Source: Prevotella sp. MGM1 (GTDB lineage Bacteria > Bacteroidota > Bacteroidia > Bacteroidales > Bacteroidaceae). From it: DNA of 64,000 nucleotides. This document shows, piece after piece, positions 8,002 through 17,070 of this stretch. The notes under the pieces were generated by a model. It was not told where the DNA came from. It did not search any database and was given only the letters and a program-made list of their open reading frames with translations. Position 1 is the first letter of the stretch. Each line of letters begins with the position of its first letter. The position numbers were made by a program, and so were the translations under genes. Location: assembly GCF_002933775.1 (NCBI RefSeq), contig NZ_BEWV01000125.1, forward strand, positions 1-64,000, read 5' to 3'.

Positions 8002-10101
8002 CTATTTCAATATTGCGGAAGCCGCACCTGACTGTTCACCGACTTCGTTGCCACGCTGTACTTTTTTGCCGTAGCCGAAAGTATAGGTAACTGATATATT
8101 TATGCGTGGATGATAATTGTTGCCATAGTTAGTGCTCGCTTCCGAATATAATGTAGTTTTGAATTCCGATGTAGAGTTTTCCCACCCCTTGTTTAAGAAA
8201 TTATAGACAGAAAGTCTGATATTCCAATCCAAATCTGACCAACCTGCGGTCAAGCTGTAATAGTTACTTTTGTGATAGATGGTGTTTGTGTTAAGACTCA
8301 AACTTTTTTGCGGCGTTTCATATAATCCTTGAAAATAGAATTGATTAATGTAGTATGCAACCCTAATGCTGAGTTGGAAAGGATTATAATCCAACGGACA
8401 AGTCCCTGTTATTTTATGAAAACCCATTTCGGGATTAGCGTAAAGTTGAAGTTTCCCATTTAGCGGTTTCCAACTGAAAGCCATTCCAACCACGCCTGAT
8501 AGATAATCTCCGTCATTAACCCAATTTCTGAGCAAAGCCAAGCCATCATTGTAATGAGTATAAGTCTGGAACATTCGGTCATACAAGCCGAAAAAACGTC
8601 CATAGGCACTCATGCCGAAAGAATTTGACGGCAACCATGTATAGGCAAGGTTCACCGTCATATGCCGGCTGTTTTTCAAATCAGGATTCCCAGAGATATA
8701 CATCAGTTCATTTTCCTGTAATATGTCTGTCGTTTTTTCTGTTATGCCAGCGGTGTTGCTCGCATATTGAAAATAGGCCGAGAACATATTCTTGTTGTTC
8801 AAGGAATATCGCACATTTATATGGGCAAACGGATATCTGTCATCTTTCTTTTGTCCATTGATGTAACTGTTCTCCCAGGCAAATCCGGCATCACAATTTA
8901 CCGCTATTTTCGGTATCTGAAAATTATACCCAACCAGACATGCGGCAAAACCATTACTGAATTTATCGTTGTAAACATTGGTTCCGGTATAATGAAGATT
9001 ATTACTCCATTGTCCTCCATTTGCTCCCAACATAAGGGAGTGTTTTTGCCCGATACTCTTTCTCAGATACCCGTCTATTCTGAAATTATAGGCATCTTCC
9101 CTTGCCTGCCGTAAAATAGGAGTGGAGTTTCTTGCCGAGTACTCTGTAAAATCATCAGTATGTGTATAGTTGAATACCGGTGATACATCGAAAGAAAAGT
9201 TTTTAGGGAGAAAAAAGAAATAAGAGCCGGTATATGAACATGAATTTTTCCGTTGCGGATTATTTCGTTCAAAAGTATTATCCCCTCCACCTACCGTTTC
9301 TGGAATATAATCAAGCGTGCCCTTTCGGTAAATACATGGATTGGCAAGGTGCTGAAAACCTAAAGTGTTGCGGATCTGTATTTTATCCGAACTATATGTT
9401 GCCCGGAAAGTTATGGGATATTGATTTTGTTTGAACTTGGAACCTTCAAGGGTTTCTATCCTGTTTACAATAAACGGTTTTCCGTCTTTAAGTAATGAAT
9501 AAATACCTTTGGTGGAACTCCCATCATGACTGTCGCTCCTGTTGCTCGCTCCTAAATATAAATCGTATGTCATCCGTTTGTATGTGAACTTGGAAAAGAC
9601 ATTAACATGACTTGACAAACCAAGCAAAAAATTCTCGTTAGCGGCCAGTTTGGTATATCCTCCGTAAACATATTCCCTGACAACGATGTTGATCACTTTA
9701 TATTGCCCGCGAAAACGAGAATCTGTCGGGAATTCAAGGTATTCTACTTTCCTGACATCGGCTGTACGAAGACCATCCATTTCTTCTTTTGACGCTTGGA
9801 GATAATTGATGTATATCCCAACATCACCACCAAAGTTATCTGTCACTTTTTCGTCTATCGGATTAACTCTAATTTGAGGAATACCCATCACTTTAAGAAG
9901 ATCCATGGCACTCTGTGCCGAATTTTTCTGTCTGGAAGTTGGTATATAAATTGTGCCGGTGGCAGATGTATGTTGAAGTTGTGCCTTAACCACAACTTCT
10001 TCTAATTCATGTGCTTGGATAGAATCCGTACCCTCTTTCTGCGCATTACATCCAATAAAAAAGCAAAACATCGCCGTAAAAATACATATAGTTCTGTTCA
10101 T
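8002..10101 (-). CDS. TonB-dependent receptor-like outer-membrane barrel (OMP_b-brl_3 type)
   Basis: A 699-residue predicted outer-membrane protein. It has a signal peptide (MNRTICIFTAMFCFFIGCNA, possibly a lipobox at GC), a TonB-box-like LEEVVVKA, a plug region with MDLLKVMGIPQIRVNP and YINYLQASKEEMDGL, and a long beta-barrel with the outer-membrane beta-barrel-family-3 look, ending in an aromatic-rich strand (TYTFGYG) followed by a 25-residue soluble tail. There is no N-terminal carboxypeptidase-regulatory-like domain and no SusD gene, so a classical polysaccharide-utilisation role is unlikely. It is divergent in composition from its neighbours (AT-richer). A Crp-type regulator encoded upstream on the same strand may control it (inference). 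The substrate is unknown. Confidence 0.8.
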   Translation of the reverse strand: MNRTICIFTAMFCFFIGCNAQKEGTDSIQAHELEEVVVKAQLQHTSATGTIYIPTSRQKNSAQSAMDLLKVMGIPQIRVNPIDEKVTDNFGGDVGIYINYLQASKEEMDGLRTADVRKVEYLEFPTDSRFRGQYKVINIVVREYVYGGYTKLAANENFLLGLSSHVNVFSKFTYKRMTYDLYLGASNRSDSHDGSSTKGIYSLLKDGKPFIVNRIETLEGSKFKQNQYPITFRATYSSDKIQIRNTLGFQHLANPCIYRKGTLDYIPETVGGGDNTFERNNPQRKNSCSYTGSYFFFLPKNFSFDVSPVFNYTHTDDFTEYSARNSTPILRQAREDAYNFRIDGYLRKSIGQKHSLMLGANGGQWSNNLHYTGTNVYNDKFSNGFAACLVGYNFQIPKIAVNCDAGFAWENSYINGQKKDDRYPFAHINVRYSLNNKNMFSAYFQYASNTAGITEKTTDILQENELMYISGNPDLKNSRHMTVNLAYTWLPSNSFGMSAYGRFFGLYDRMFQTYTHYNDGLALLRNWVNDGDYLSGVVGMAFSWKPLNGKLQLYANPEMGFHKITGTCPLDYNPFQLSIRVAYYINQFYFQGLYETPQKSLSLNTNTIYHKSNYYSLTAGWSDLDWNIRLSVYNFLNKGWENSTSEFKTTLYSEASTNYGNNYHPRINISVTYTFGYGKKVQRGNEVGEQSGAASAILK

Positions 10102-10120
10102 ACCTGATTGATTTTTTCGG

Positions 10121-10128
10121 CAAAGTTA
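10121..10128 (-). promoter_or_regulatory. -7 box of the TonB receptor gene
   Basis: TAACTTTG on the minus strand, 20 bp upstream of the ATG at 10101. No good -33 TTTG is seen at the right spacing. Confidence 0.4.
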
Positions 10129-10160
10129 TGTTTAAAAACTCACATAAGGCTTCACATTTG

Positions 10161-10739
10161 TTAATCCGGATATTTTTCTTTAATTTCTTTACGCAATCGA
10201 CTAAGGTGCCCCGGCGTAATTCTCAGGAAAGAAGCAATGTCTTTGAGTTGGAACATTTCAAATAATCCCGGATATTTGGCGACAAGTTGCTCATACCGCT
10301 CCCTCGGCGCAATTGTATATGATTCAATCAGTCTTTCGTAAACTTGCCTGAAAAGTTTTTCGCTTGTCCTGGATACTATAAATTGAAATTCACTGTCAGC
10401 ATACATGCGGTTGCGCAACATACCGGTCGAAACACAATAAATCTCACACGGAGAAATTGCCTTGATTGAAACTTTTGATGGAATGCCATAAATAGAATCA
10501 GGGAAATCGGCCACAAACTCTCCTGCAAATTCCAGATTGATGATATGCTCATTACCATCGGAATCAGTTACAATGTATTTGAGAATACCGGTCTTGACAA
10601 AACCGATAAAACGTCCTGTCTTTCCCGCTTGCAAGAAAAAATCACCTGCCCGGTAATGGCGCAGTACTCCCTCCCTGACACATAGGCCACGCCAGTAATC
10701 AATATCAATTTCTGATATGTAAGGGTTGAACTTGTCCAT
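10161..10739 (-). CDS. Crp/Fnr-family transcriptional regulator
   Basis: A 192-residue regulator with an N-terminal cyclic-nucleotide-binding-like beta barrel (YRAGDFFLQAGKTGRFIGFV, then GEFVADFPD) and a C-terminal winged helix-turn-helix (LKDIASFLRITPGHLSRLRK). The residues that contact cAMP in E. coli Crp (the R-x-S of the phosphate-binding cassette) are not evident, and no Cys cluster of Fnr type is present, so the ligand is unknown. It lies upstream of, and is co-oriented with, the TonB receptor in an AT-rich patch, but both have their own -7 box. Regulation of the receptor is plausible but unproven. Confidence 0.85.
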   Translation of the reverse strand: MDKFNPYISEIDIDYWRGLCVREGVLRHYRAGDFFLQAGKTGRFIGFVKTGILKYIVTDSDGNEHIINLEFAGEFVADFPDSIYGIPSKVSIKAISPCEIYCVSTGMLRNRMYADSEFQFIVSRTSEKLFRQVYERLIESYTIAPRERYEQLVAKYPGLFEMFQLKDIASFLRITPGHLSRLRKEIKEKYPD

Positions 10740-10756
10740 TCTGCTATTTGATGTTG

Positions 10757-10764
10757 CAAAGTTA
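10757..10764 (-). promoter_or_regulatory. -7 box of the Crp-type regulator
   Basis: TAACTTTG on the minus strand ending 17 bp before the ATG at 10739. The -33 element is not clear. Confidence 0.4.
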
Positions 10765-10941
10765 ATTAAATATTCCGGCCCAGCGATTAAGTGACTGTAA
10801 TTATTTATCTTTTATTTAGACCAAACAGCTAACGGAATAAAATCCTTTCCTTATATATCGTTTTATGTCGCAAACGGCATGTTTCGCCACCCACGTTCCA
10901 TTTTCGCCGGCCGAATATTCGTTTATTACACCTATTTTAAT

Positions 10942-10949
10942 TAATTTTG
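10942..10949 (+). promoter_or_regulatory. -7 box in front of the GT/DUF4922/SpoIID fusion gene
   Basis: TAATTTTG on the plus strand. A transcript from it would start near 10953, downstream of the farthest in-frame start (10865). That is the main reason for choosing the ATG at 11003. Confidence 0.45.
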
Positions 10950-11002
10950 CGCTACTTAGAGATTTTACGAAAGATAAAAACATAAACAATCATACAAGCA
11001 TC

Positions 11003-14000
11003 ATGACAGGAAAGATAGATTGCTTCCTCGCCTGCGGCGATTTCGCCGCATTGAAGCCTATGACAGAGGCACTGCTTGGCAGCGGTGTCGTACGCCATAT
11101 CAACATAATGGCCCGCAGGGCGGATGAGGAAGACACCATACTGCCGGAAGGCTGCACTCTTATGGAGACATGCGGCATGGCAGACACCGAGACGATAAAG
11201 AGGATGGCCGCAGCAGCCACAGCCGAATACACACTGTTGCTGACCAAGCCTGTATCCGTGACCTTGGGCATGAAAGCAGTGGAGCGCATGCTCCGCGTGG
11301 CGGCGGACTCAGGGGCGGCTCTGACATACAGCGACCATTACAAGACTGTCGGCGGGGAGCGTGTCGCACATCCGGTCACAGACTACCAGGAAGGCAGCGT
11401 AAGGGATGATTTCGACTTCGGCTCGGTGCTTCTCGTCAATACGGAGCTATTGCGCAAATACGCCGACCGGCTCTCATCGTCATACCGCTATGCCGGACTT
11501 TACGACCTGCGGCTGTTTCTCAGCCGTGAGGGAACGGTGTTCCATCTCAACGAATATCTGTATACCGAAGAGGAAACGGACACGAGAGCGAGCGGCATCA
11601 AGCAGTTTGACTATGTAGACCCCGCCAACCGAGAGGTACAGATAGAAATGGAACACGCAGTGACGGCACACCTCGATGCCATCGGAGCGAGAATAGACAG
11701 CGGCACATATCCATGCCCCGACTTCGCCGAGCAGGACTTCCCCGTGGAGGCATCGGTAGTCATACCGGTGAGAAACCGTGTGGGCACAATCGGCGACGCG
11801 ATTAAAAGCGCGCTGTCGCAGAAAACGGATTTCGACTACAACGTTATCGTGGTAGACAACCACTCGACCGACGGCACGACGGAACTCATCGCCAGTCATC
11901 AATCCGAACAGGCCGCCGGACGGCTCGTCGCATTACATCCGGAGCGTACGGATCTGGGCATAGGAGGGTGCTGGAACATGGCTATAAACGACTGTCGGTG
12001 CGGCCGCTTTGCCGTACAGCTCGACAGCGATGACCTTTACAGTTCCGAAAACACGCTTCAAACCATTGTCGATGCATTCCGAGAACAGAAGGCCGCCATG
12101 ATAGTAGGCTCTTACAGGATGTGTGATTTCGAGCTGAACACCCTGCCTCCGGGGGTGATAGACCACCGTGAGTGGACGGACACAAACGGGCCAAACAATG
12201 CCCTGCGAATAAACGGGCTGGGTGCCCCAAGGGCGTTTTTCACCCCGTTACTACGCCAGGTGCAGTTCCCAAACACGAGCTATGGAGAGGATTACGCCCT
12301 CGGACTCATATTCTCAAGGCATTACAGGATAGGCCGCATATACAGCGAACTGTATCTATGCCGGCGATGGTCTGGCAACAGCGACGCGGCTCTCGGCATA
12401 GAGAAGATTAACGCCAACAACACTTACAAAGACCGGCTGCGCACCATAGAGATAGCGGCCCGCCGCAGGATGAACAGCGAACGGGAACACGGTAAGGAAG
12501 ACTTTGCGGTGAGGCGTTTCTTCGCACGGCAGATGGAGACATGGCCGGAAGCCCGCAGACGCTACAGGGAACTCAGGGGGGCGCAGACGCGCGAACTGCC
12601 GTGCGGTGCTTTCACGCTCGTGGCTCAGTATAATCCGGCCCGCATCGTGTCTACCGGAGCAAGCATCGCCAAAAACGACATTGCCGCCCGCCCCTGTTTC
12701 CTGTGCGAGGCAAACCGCCCCGGTCTACAAATAAAACGCACCATAGACGATGATTTCGAGTTGCTTGTAAACCCGTTCCCTATATTGCCGATGCACTTCA
12801 CCATACCTGCACGCACGCATCGCCCGCAACTCATAGGCTGTTGCTACGGCGAGATATATGCCATTCTCGACAAATATCCCGACATGATGGTATTCTATAA
12901 CGGACCCAAGTGCGGGGCGTCGGCTCCCGACCATGCGCACTTTCAGGCCGGAACGAGCGGCGTGCTGCCTTTGCAGCGCGACTGGCAGCGGCTCTGCCGC
13001 AACCTTTCGCCTGTGATAGCGGAAGACGATACCACAGGCATTTATATGGTTACTGACTACCCCTGCACGGCATTTCTCGTGCGCAGCGGCACGGCCGAGG
13101 CCGGAACAAGGCTTTTCAACAAACTATACTCCGCACTGCCTATGGGCGCTGACGACACCGAACCGATGATGAACATCGTGAGCTGGCGGTCGGACGACGA
13201 ATATATATCGGTGGTGTTCCCACGCCGCAAGCACCGTCCTGAATGCTACTCTGCGGAGGGTGACGCACGGTTTATGGTCAGCCCGGGTGCGCTCGACATG
13301 GCCGGACTCATAATAACGCCGCAAGCCGATGATTTCGACAGGCTTACTCCTGACATCGCCATAGGCATACTCAGGGAGGTGGCTATGACCGGTGAAGACG
13401 CGAAGGGCATGGCTGAACGAATGAAAGAGACTGAGAGGGCACTGCAAACGGACGACAACACCGTGTCGATATCGTTCAACGTACCAGAAGTGAACGTGGG
13501 CATAGTAAGCGGACGGAAAATATCTTTCTCGTTGAACGCCCCGTATACAGCCAAGGGCGAGACGATAGAAGGTGAGCAAACGGTAGAGTTTCTTGAAGGT
13601 ACCATACTATGGAACGGAAACCAATACCACGAACTGACCTTTACGCCGCAGGCCGACGGTGCCTCATTCTCGCTGCACGACGTGACTATTGGCGTAAACT
13701 TCCACTGGGAACGAAAAGAGACACAGGTTTTCTGCGGCACCCTGCGTCTCGTGGTGGATGCCGACAATATAACGGCAATCAACATATTGCCTGTGGAAGA
13801 TTACCTTGCCAGCGTGATATCAAGCGAGATGAAAGCCACGTCATCGCCCGAGTTGCTCAAAGCCCACGCCGTTATATCACGCAGCTGGCTGCTGGCTCAG
13901 ATGGAGAAGCGCGGCCGATTGCAAGACGGCCATAACGGCTTTTTCTCATTCACCAAGAAAGAAGATGAGCTGATAAGGTGGTACGACCGTGAAGACCACA

Positions 14001-14860
14001 CCATTTTCGATGTATGTGCCGACGATCACTGCCAGAGATACCAAGGCATTACGAGAGCCAACAACCGTGCGGTTGAAGAGGCGGTGAAGGCCACTCGCGG
14101 ACGGATACTCACATACGGCAACGAGATTTGCGACGCAAGGTTCAGCAAGTGTTGCGGCGGAATAACGGAAGAGTTCCAGTATTGCTGGGAAGACACTCCG
14201 AAACCGTATCTCGTGGCGGTGCGTGACATTTCTCACGAAGCAAGCAAACGTGGAATGAAAGATTGCGGATGTCAAGTGAATAACGGCGACATGACGAATG
14301 CCAACGGAACATCACTATCCTCAACGCCCGATCAACAATACGCTGATATATCATCATGGCTGCGCGGTTCGCCCGACGCCTTCTGCAACACGGCGGACAA
14401 GAGCATATTGTCGCAGGTGCTGAACGACTACGACTGCGAGACACCCGACTTCTATCGCTGGCGCGTAGAGTACACGCAGGAAGAACTTTCCAAACTGATA
14501 AGCGACAAACTGAAAGACGATTTCGGAGACATTGCCGACCTCGTGCCGTTGGAACGAGGCAAGAGCGGACGCATATCAAAGTTGAAGATAGTCGGCACTA
14601 ACAAGACGTTCACCATCGGTAAAGAGCTGGAAATACGCCGTACACTCAGCGATACGCATCTTTACAGCAGCGCGTTTGTCGTGGATAAGTATGATATAGT
14701 AAACGGAATACCCGGCCGTTTCACGCTAATCGGAGCCGGTTGGGGACACGGTGTCGGCCTGTGCCAAATCGGAGCGGCCGTGATGGGTGCCCGGGGATAT
14801 GGCTACGACAGTATCCTGCTGCATTATTACCGTGGCGCCGAGATAAAGAAGATATATTGA
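11003..14860 (+). CDS. Multidomain protein: tandem GT-A regions, DUF4922 (HIT-like), SpoIID/LytB
   Basis: A 1285-residue protein with, in order: residues 1-240, a GT-A-like region ([20 protein letters not shown]; later [13 protein letters not shown] and [11 protein letters not shown]); 248-450, a GT2 glycosyltransferase ([22 protein letters not shown] motif as QLDSDDLY near 338-344); about 540-800, DUF4922 with a CFLC zinc-type pair (near 564) and DHAHFQ (near 643), the H-x-H-x-Q signature of GalT/Ap4A-phosphorylase-type HIT enzymes; 830-1285, SpoIID/LytB with [15 protein letters not shown] (near 930, Glu expected to be catalytic), FSKCCGG and [12 protein letters not shown] (near 1245). No signal peptide or membrane helix is visible, so a cytoplasmic location is predicted, unusual for SpoIID domains. 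An AmpG-like permease follows 178 bp downstream. Handling of imported peptidoglycan fragments is inference. ATG 11003 was chosen over 10865 because of the promoter position and the non-conserved extra 46 residues. Confidence 0.85.
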   Translation: MTGKIDCFLACGDFAALKPMTEALLGSGVVRHINIMARRADEEDTILPEGCTLMETCGMADTETIKRMAAAATAEYTLLLTKPVSVTLGMKAVERMLRVAADSGAALTYSDHYKTVGGERVAHPVTDYQEGSVRDDFDFGSVLLVNTELLRKYADRLSSSYRYAGLYDLRLFLSREGTVFHLNEYLYTEEETDTRASGIKQFDYVDPANREVQIEMEHAVTAHLDAIGARIDSGTYPCPDFAEQDFPVEASVVIPVRNRVGTIGDAIKSALSQKTDFDYNVIVVDNHSTDGTTELIASHQSEQAAGRLVALHPERTDLGIGGCWNMAINDCRCGRFAVQLDSDDLYSSENTLQTIVDAFREQKAAMIVGSYRMCDFELNTLPPGVIDHREWTDTNGPNNALRINGLGAPRAFFTPLLRQVQFPNTSYGEDYALGLIFSRHYRIGRIYSELYLCRRWSGNSDAALGIEKINANNTYKDRLRTIEIAARRRMNSEREHGKEDFAVRRFFARQMETWPEARRRYRELRGAQTRELPCGAFTLVAQYNPARIVSTGASIAKNDIAARPCFLCEANRPGLQIKRTIDDDFELLVNPFPILPMHFTIPARTHRPQLIGCCYGEIYAILDKYPDMMVFYNGPKCGASAPDHAHFQAGTSGVLPLQRDWQRLCRNLSPVIAEDDTTGIYMVTDYPCTAFLVRSGTAEAGTRLFNKLYSALPMGADDTEPMMNIVSWRSDDEYISVVFPRRKHRPECYSAEGDARFMVSPGALDMAGLIITPQADDFDRLTPDIAIGILREVAMTGEDAKGMAERMKETERALQTDDNTVSISFNVPEVNVGIVSGRKISFSLNAPYTAKGETIEGEQTVEFLEGTILWNGNQYHELTFTPQADGASFSLHDVTIGVNFHWERKETQVFCGTLRLVVDADNITAINILPVEDYLASVISSEMKATSSPELLKAHAVISRSWLLAQMEKRGRLQDGHNGFFSFTKKEDELIRWYDREDHTIFDVCADDHCQRYQGITRANNRAVEEAVKATRGRILTYGNEICDARFSKCCGGITEEFQYCWEDTPKPYLVAVRDISHEASKRGMKDCGCQVNNGDMTNANGTSLSSTPDQQYADISSWLRGSPDAFCNTADKSILSQVLNDYDCETPDFYRWRVEYTQEELSKLISDKLKDDFGDIADLVPLERGKSGRISKLKIVGTNKTFTIGKELEIRRTLSDTHLYSSAFVVDKYDIVNGIPGRFTLIGAGWGHGVGLCQIGAAVMGARGYGYDSILLHYYRGAEIKKIY

Positions 14861-15038
14861 TTACGAAAAGAAAAAATACGGATTCCATTACAAAGAAGCG
14901 TCGATTACATTACGAAAAAGCGCAGATCTCATTGCTAAAAAGCACAAAGTCCGTTTTTTATAAAACCAAAACACCTTACGACGGGAAAACCAAATGTTTC
15001 CCGATTTAAAAAGAAAGATATAAAGATAAGCAAAGCAA

Positions 15039-16316
15039 ATGAAGCAAACACGCAGTCCGTGGGCATGGGTTCCCACGCTATATTTCGCCGAGGGAATACC
15101 ATACGTCACGGTGATGACAATATCGCTGATAATGTATAAGCGTCTCGGTATGTCAAATACCGATATCACCCTATACACATCATGGCTCTACCTGCCGTGG
15201 GTCATAAAGCCGTTTTGGAGTCCGTTCATAGACCTTGTCAAGACAAAGCGTTGGTGGATAACGGCCATGCAGCTACTCGTCGGAGCTGCGCTGGGCGGTG
15301 TGGCATTTACCGTTCCGGGACCGTGGTGGCTGCAAGGCACGCTGTTCTTCTTCTGGCTGATGGCTTTTGCGAGCGCCACTCACGACATCGCGGCCGACGG
15401 TTTCTATATGCTCGGGCTCGACCAGCACTGCCAGGCACTGTTTGTCGGCATCCGCTCCACGTTCTACCGCATAGCCACCATCGTGGGACAGGGCTTCCTC
15501 GTGATGCTGGCGGGCAACCTCGAAGTGCTCACCCGCAACGTACGCTACTCGTGGAGCCTTATGTTTTATTTCATGGCGGGAATGCTAATAGCCCTCTGGC
15601 TATATCACAACTGGGCTTTGCCGCGTCCCGACGAAGACAGCGACAGAGACGGTATGACGGGCAGCATGCTTGTCTCCGAATTGAAATACACTTTCGTCAC
15701 TTTCTTCCGTAAGCCACAGGTATGGGCGGGTATATGCTTCATGCTATTCTATCGCATGCCCGAAGGCTTGCTCACAAAGGTGTCGGCCCTGTTTCTCATC
15801 GACCCCGGTCATAACGGAGGACTCGGCCTCTCGCCCGCCGAATATGGATTTGTGCAGGGCACTGTGGGCGTAGTTGGACTGACATTAGGCGGCATTCTCG
15901 GTGGGATAGCAGCCGGAAGCCACGGTCTTAAACACTGGCTCTGGCCAATGGTATGCGCCATCACGCTTCCCGATGCAGTTTATGTATATCTCAGTTATGC
16001 GATGCCTTCCGACCTGATAATAATCAATGCCTGCGTATTTGTGGAGCAGTTCGGATACGGTTTCGGCTTTTCTGCATACATGCTATACCTTATATATTAT
16101 AGCAGGGGAGAGCACAAAACGTCCCATTATGCGCTGTGCACCGCCCTCATGGCTCTCTCTATGATGATACCCGGACTTTTTGCCGGCGCATTGCAGGAGG
16201 CGGTGGGCTACAGAACGTTTTTCATCATAGTCATGCTTACGTGCTCACTCACGTTCATTGTGTCGTCATTCCTGAAAATAGACCCTGAGTTTGGCAAAAA
16301 AACGAATGGCAAATAA
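15039..16316 (+). CDS. ampG: AmpG-like MFS permease (muropeptide transporter type)
   Basis: A 425-residue inner-membrane protein with about 12 hydrophobic segments. The start MKQTRSPWAWVPTLYFAEG-IPY and the following LYTSWLYLPWVIKPFWSPF are typical of the AmpG/PAT family, as are ATHDIAADGFYM and the central RMPEGLLTKV. AmpG imports GlcNAc-anhydroMurNAc peptides from the periplasm for cell-wall recycling. Substrate here is by family and context only; related PAT permeases carry other cargo. No promoter box is seen in the 178-bp gap after the fusion gene, which suggests co-transcription and a shared pathway. Confidence 0.82.
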   Translation: MKQTRSPWAWVPTLYFAEGIPYVTVMTISLIMYKRLGMSNTDITLYTSWLYLPWVIKPFWSPFIDLVKTKRWWITAMQLLVGAALGGVAFTVPGPWWLQGTLFFFWLMAFASATHDIAADGFYMLGLDQHCQALFVGIRSTFYRIATIVGQGFLVMLAGNLEVLTRNVRYSWSLMFYFMAGMLIALWLYHNWALPRPDEDSDRDGMTGSMLVSELKYTFVTFFRKPQVWAGICFMLFYRMPEGLLTKVSALFLIDPGHNGGLGLSPAEYGFVQGTVGVVGLTLGGILGGIAAGSHGLKHWLWPMVCAITLPDAVYVYLSYAMPSDLIIINACVFVEQFGYGFGFSAYMLYLIYYSRGEHKTSHYALCTALMALSMMIPGLFAGALQEAVGYRTFFIIVMLTCSLTFIVSSFLKIDPEFGKKTNGK

Positions 16317-16415
16317 CAAACGGTTTGTCTGTCGTAAAAGCGCTCGCATATTATCGGCAAAGAGAAATCCCCTGTCAAAAGTAGGAGAAACCCTATGCCG
16401 GAATAGGATAAAAAC

Positions 16416-16447
16416 TTTGGCGGCATGGAAAATAATTATTACTTTTG
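16416..16447 (+). promoter_or_regulatory. Promoter of the small lipoprotein gene
   Basis: TTTG (16416-16419), a 20-bp spacer, TACTTTTG (16440-16447): a full Bacteroidales-type promoter. Start near 16451, leader about 27 nt. Confidence 0.65.
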
Positions 16448-16477
16448 CGACATGCAAATAAATAAACACTTAATTAT

Positions 16478-16984
16478 ATGAGAAAGGTTTACAACTACAC
16501 ATTGACGCTTGTGATGGCTGTGTTCACGGTCTTTTCGCTTGCAAGTTGCACTGACGATGACGTGGATCAGGCATACGACATGAACGGTATCTGGCAGGGA
16601 ACGATACAAGGCGAGTACTATAACGACAGATACGGACGTGACGGACAGTGGGACACTGAGATACAGTTCGTGCAAGACGGAGATTTCTCCAACGGCGGAT
16701 ACGGCTATGAAGAGGATTATTCATACTACTGGAACCGTGTGTACCGCTCGAAATTCTATTGGGAAGTGAGAAACGGACGGATCCTTCTCGACTACGATGA
16801 CGGCTATCGGATAATAATCCGTGACTACGAGTTATACTCTGTGGGCAGAGGCATGCGTTTCAGAGGATACCTCGACGATTGGGATACCGGCGAGACACTG
16901 GCGTCGTTCAATCTGGTGAAAGTCAGCGACTGGACCGACTGGGCGAAAAAGCACAACGCCGCTTTTGACGATGCCGACGAGTAA
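16478..16984 (+). CDS. Small Tyr/Asp-rich lipoprotein, unknown function
   Basis: 168 residues with a lipoprotein signal (hydrophobic run ending in SLASC, Cys24). The mature part is beta-rich in appearance and unusually rich in Tyr, Asp, Arg and Gly. It opens with NGIWQGTIQGEYYND, reminiscent of the first strand of lipocalin-like domains, but I cannot confirm that fold. It has its own promoter and a strong convergent terminator, so it is a monocistronic unit and not an obvious partner of the preceding ampG gene. Confidence 0.75.
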   Translation: MRKVYNYTLTLVMAVFTVFSLASCTDDDVDQAYDMNGIWQGTIQGEYYNDRYGRDGQWDTEIQFVQDGDFSNGGYGYEEDYSYYWNRVYRSKFYWEVRNGRILLDYDDGYRIIIRDYELYSVGRGMRFRGYLDDWDTGETLASFNLVKVSDWTDWAKKHNAAFDDADE

Positions 16985-17003
16985 TCAGTGCCTGCGGCGC
17001 ATA

Positions 17004-17048
17004 AAGAAAATCGGCTGAAGATGACTTCCATCTTCAGCCGATTTTCTT
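17004..17048. terminator. Bidirectional terminator, 20-bp perfect stem
   Basis: aagaaaatcggctgaagatg (17004-17023) pairs perfectly with 17029-17048, with a 5-nt loop. The A-rich and T-rich bases at either foot make it usable in both directions. It separates the lipoprotein gene (+) from the FabK-like gene (-). Confidence 0.9.
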
Positions 17049-17070
17049 ATATTTTCATCTTACCACCTGA

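Noticed and set aside
8002..10101. Polysaccharide-utilisation locus (SusC/SusD pair)
   Set aside because: No SusD-like gene, glycoside hydrolase or carboxypeptidase-regulatory-like domain accompanies this receptor.
10865..11002. 46-codon N-terminal extension of the fusion protein
   Set aside because: The -7 box at 10942-10949 lies inside it, and its residues look like translated intergenic DNA; the ATG at 11003 is preferred.
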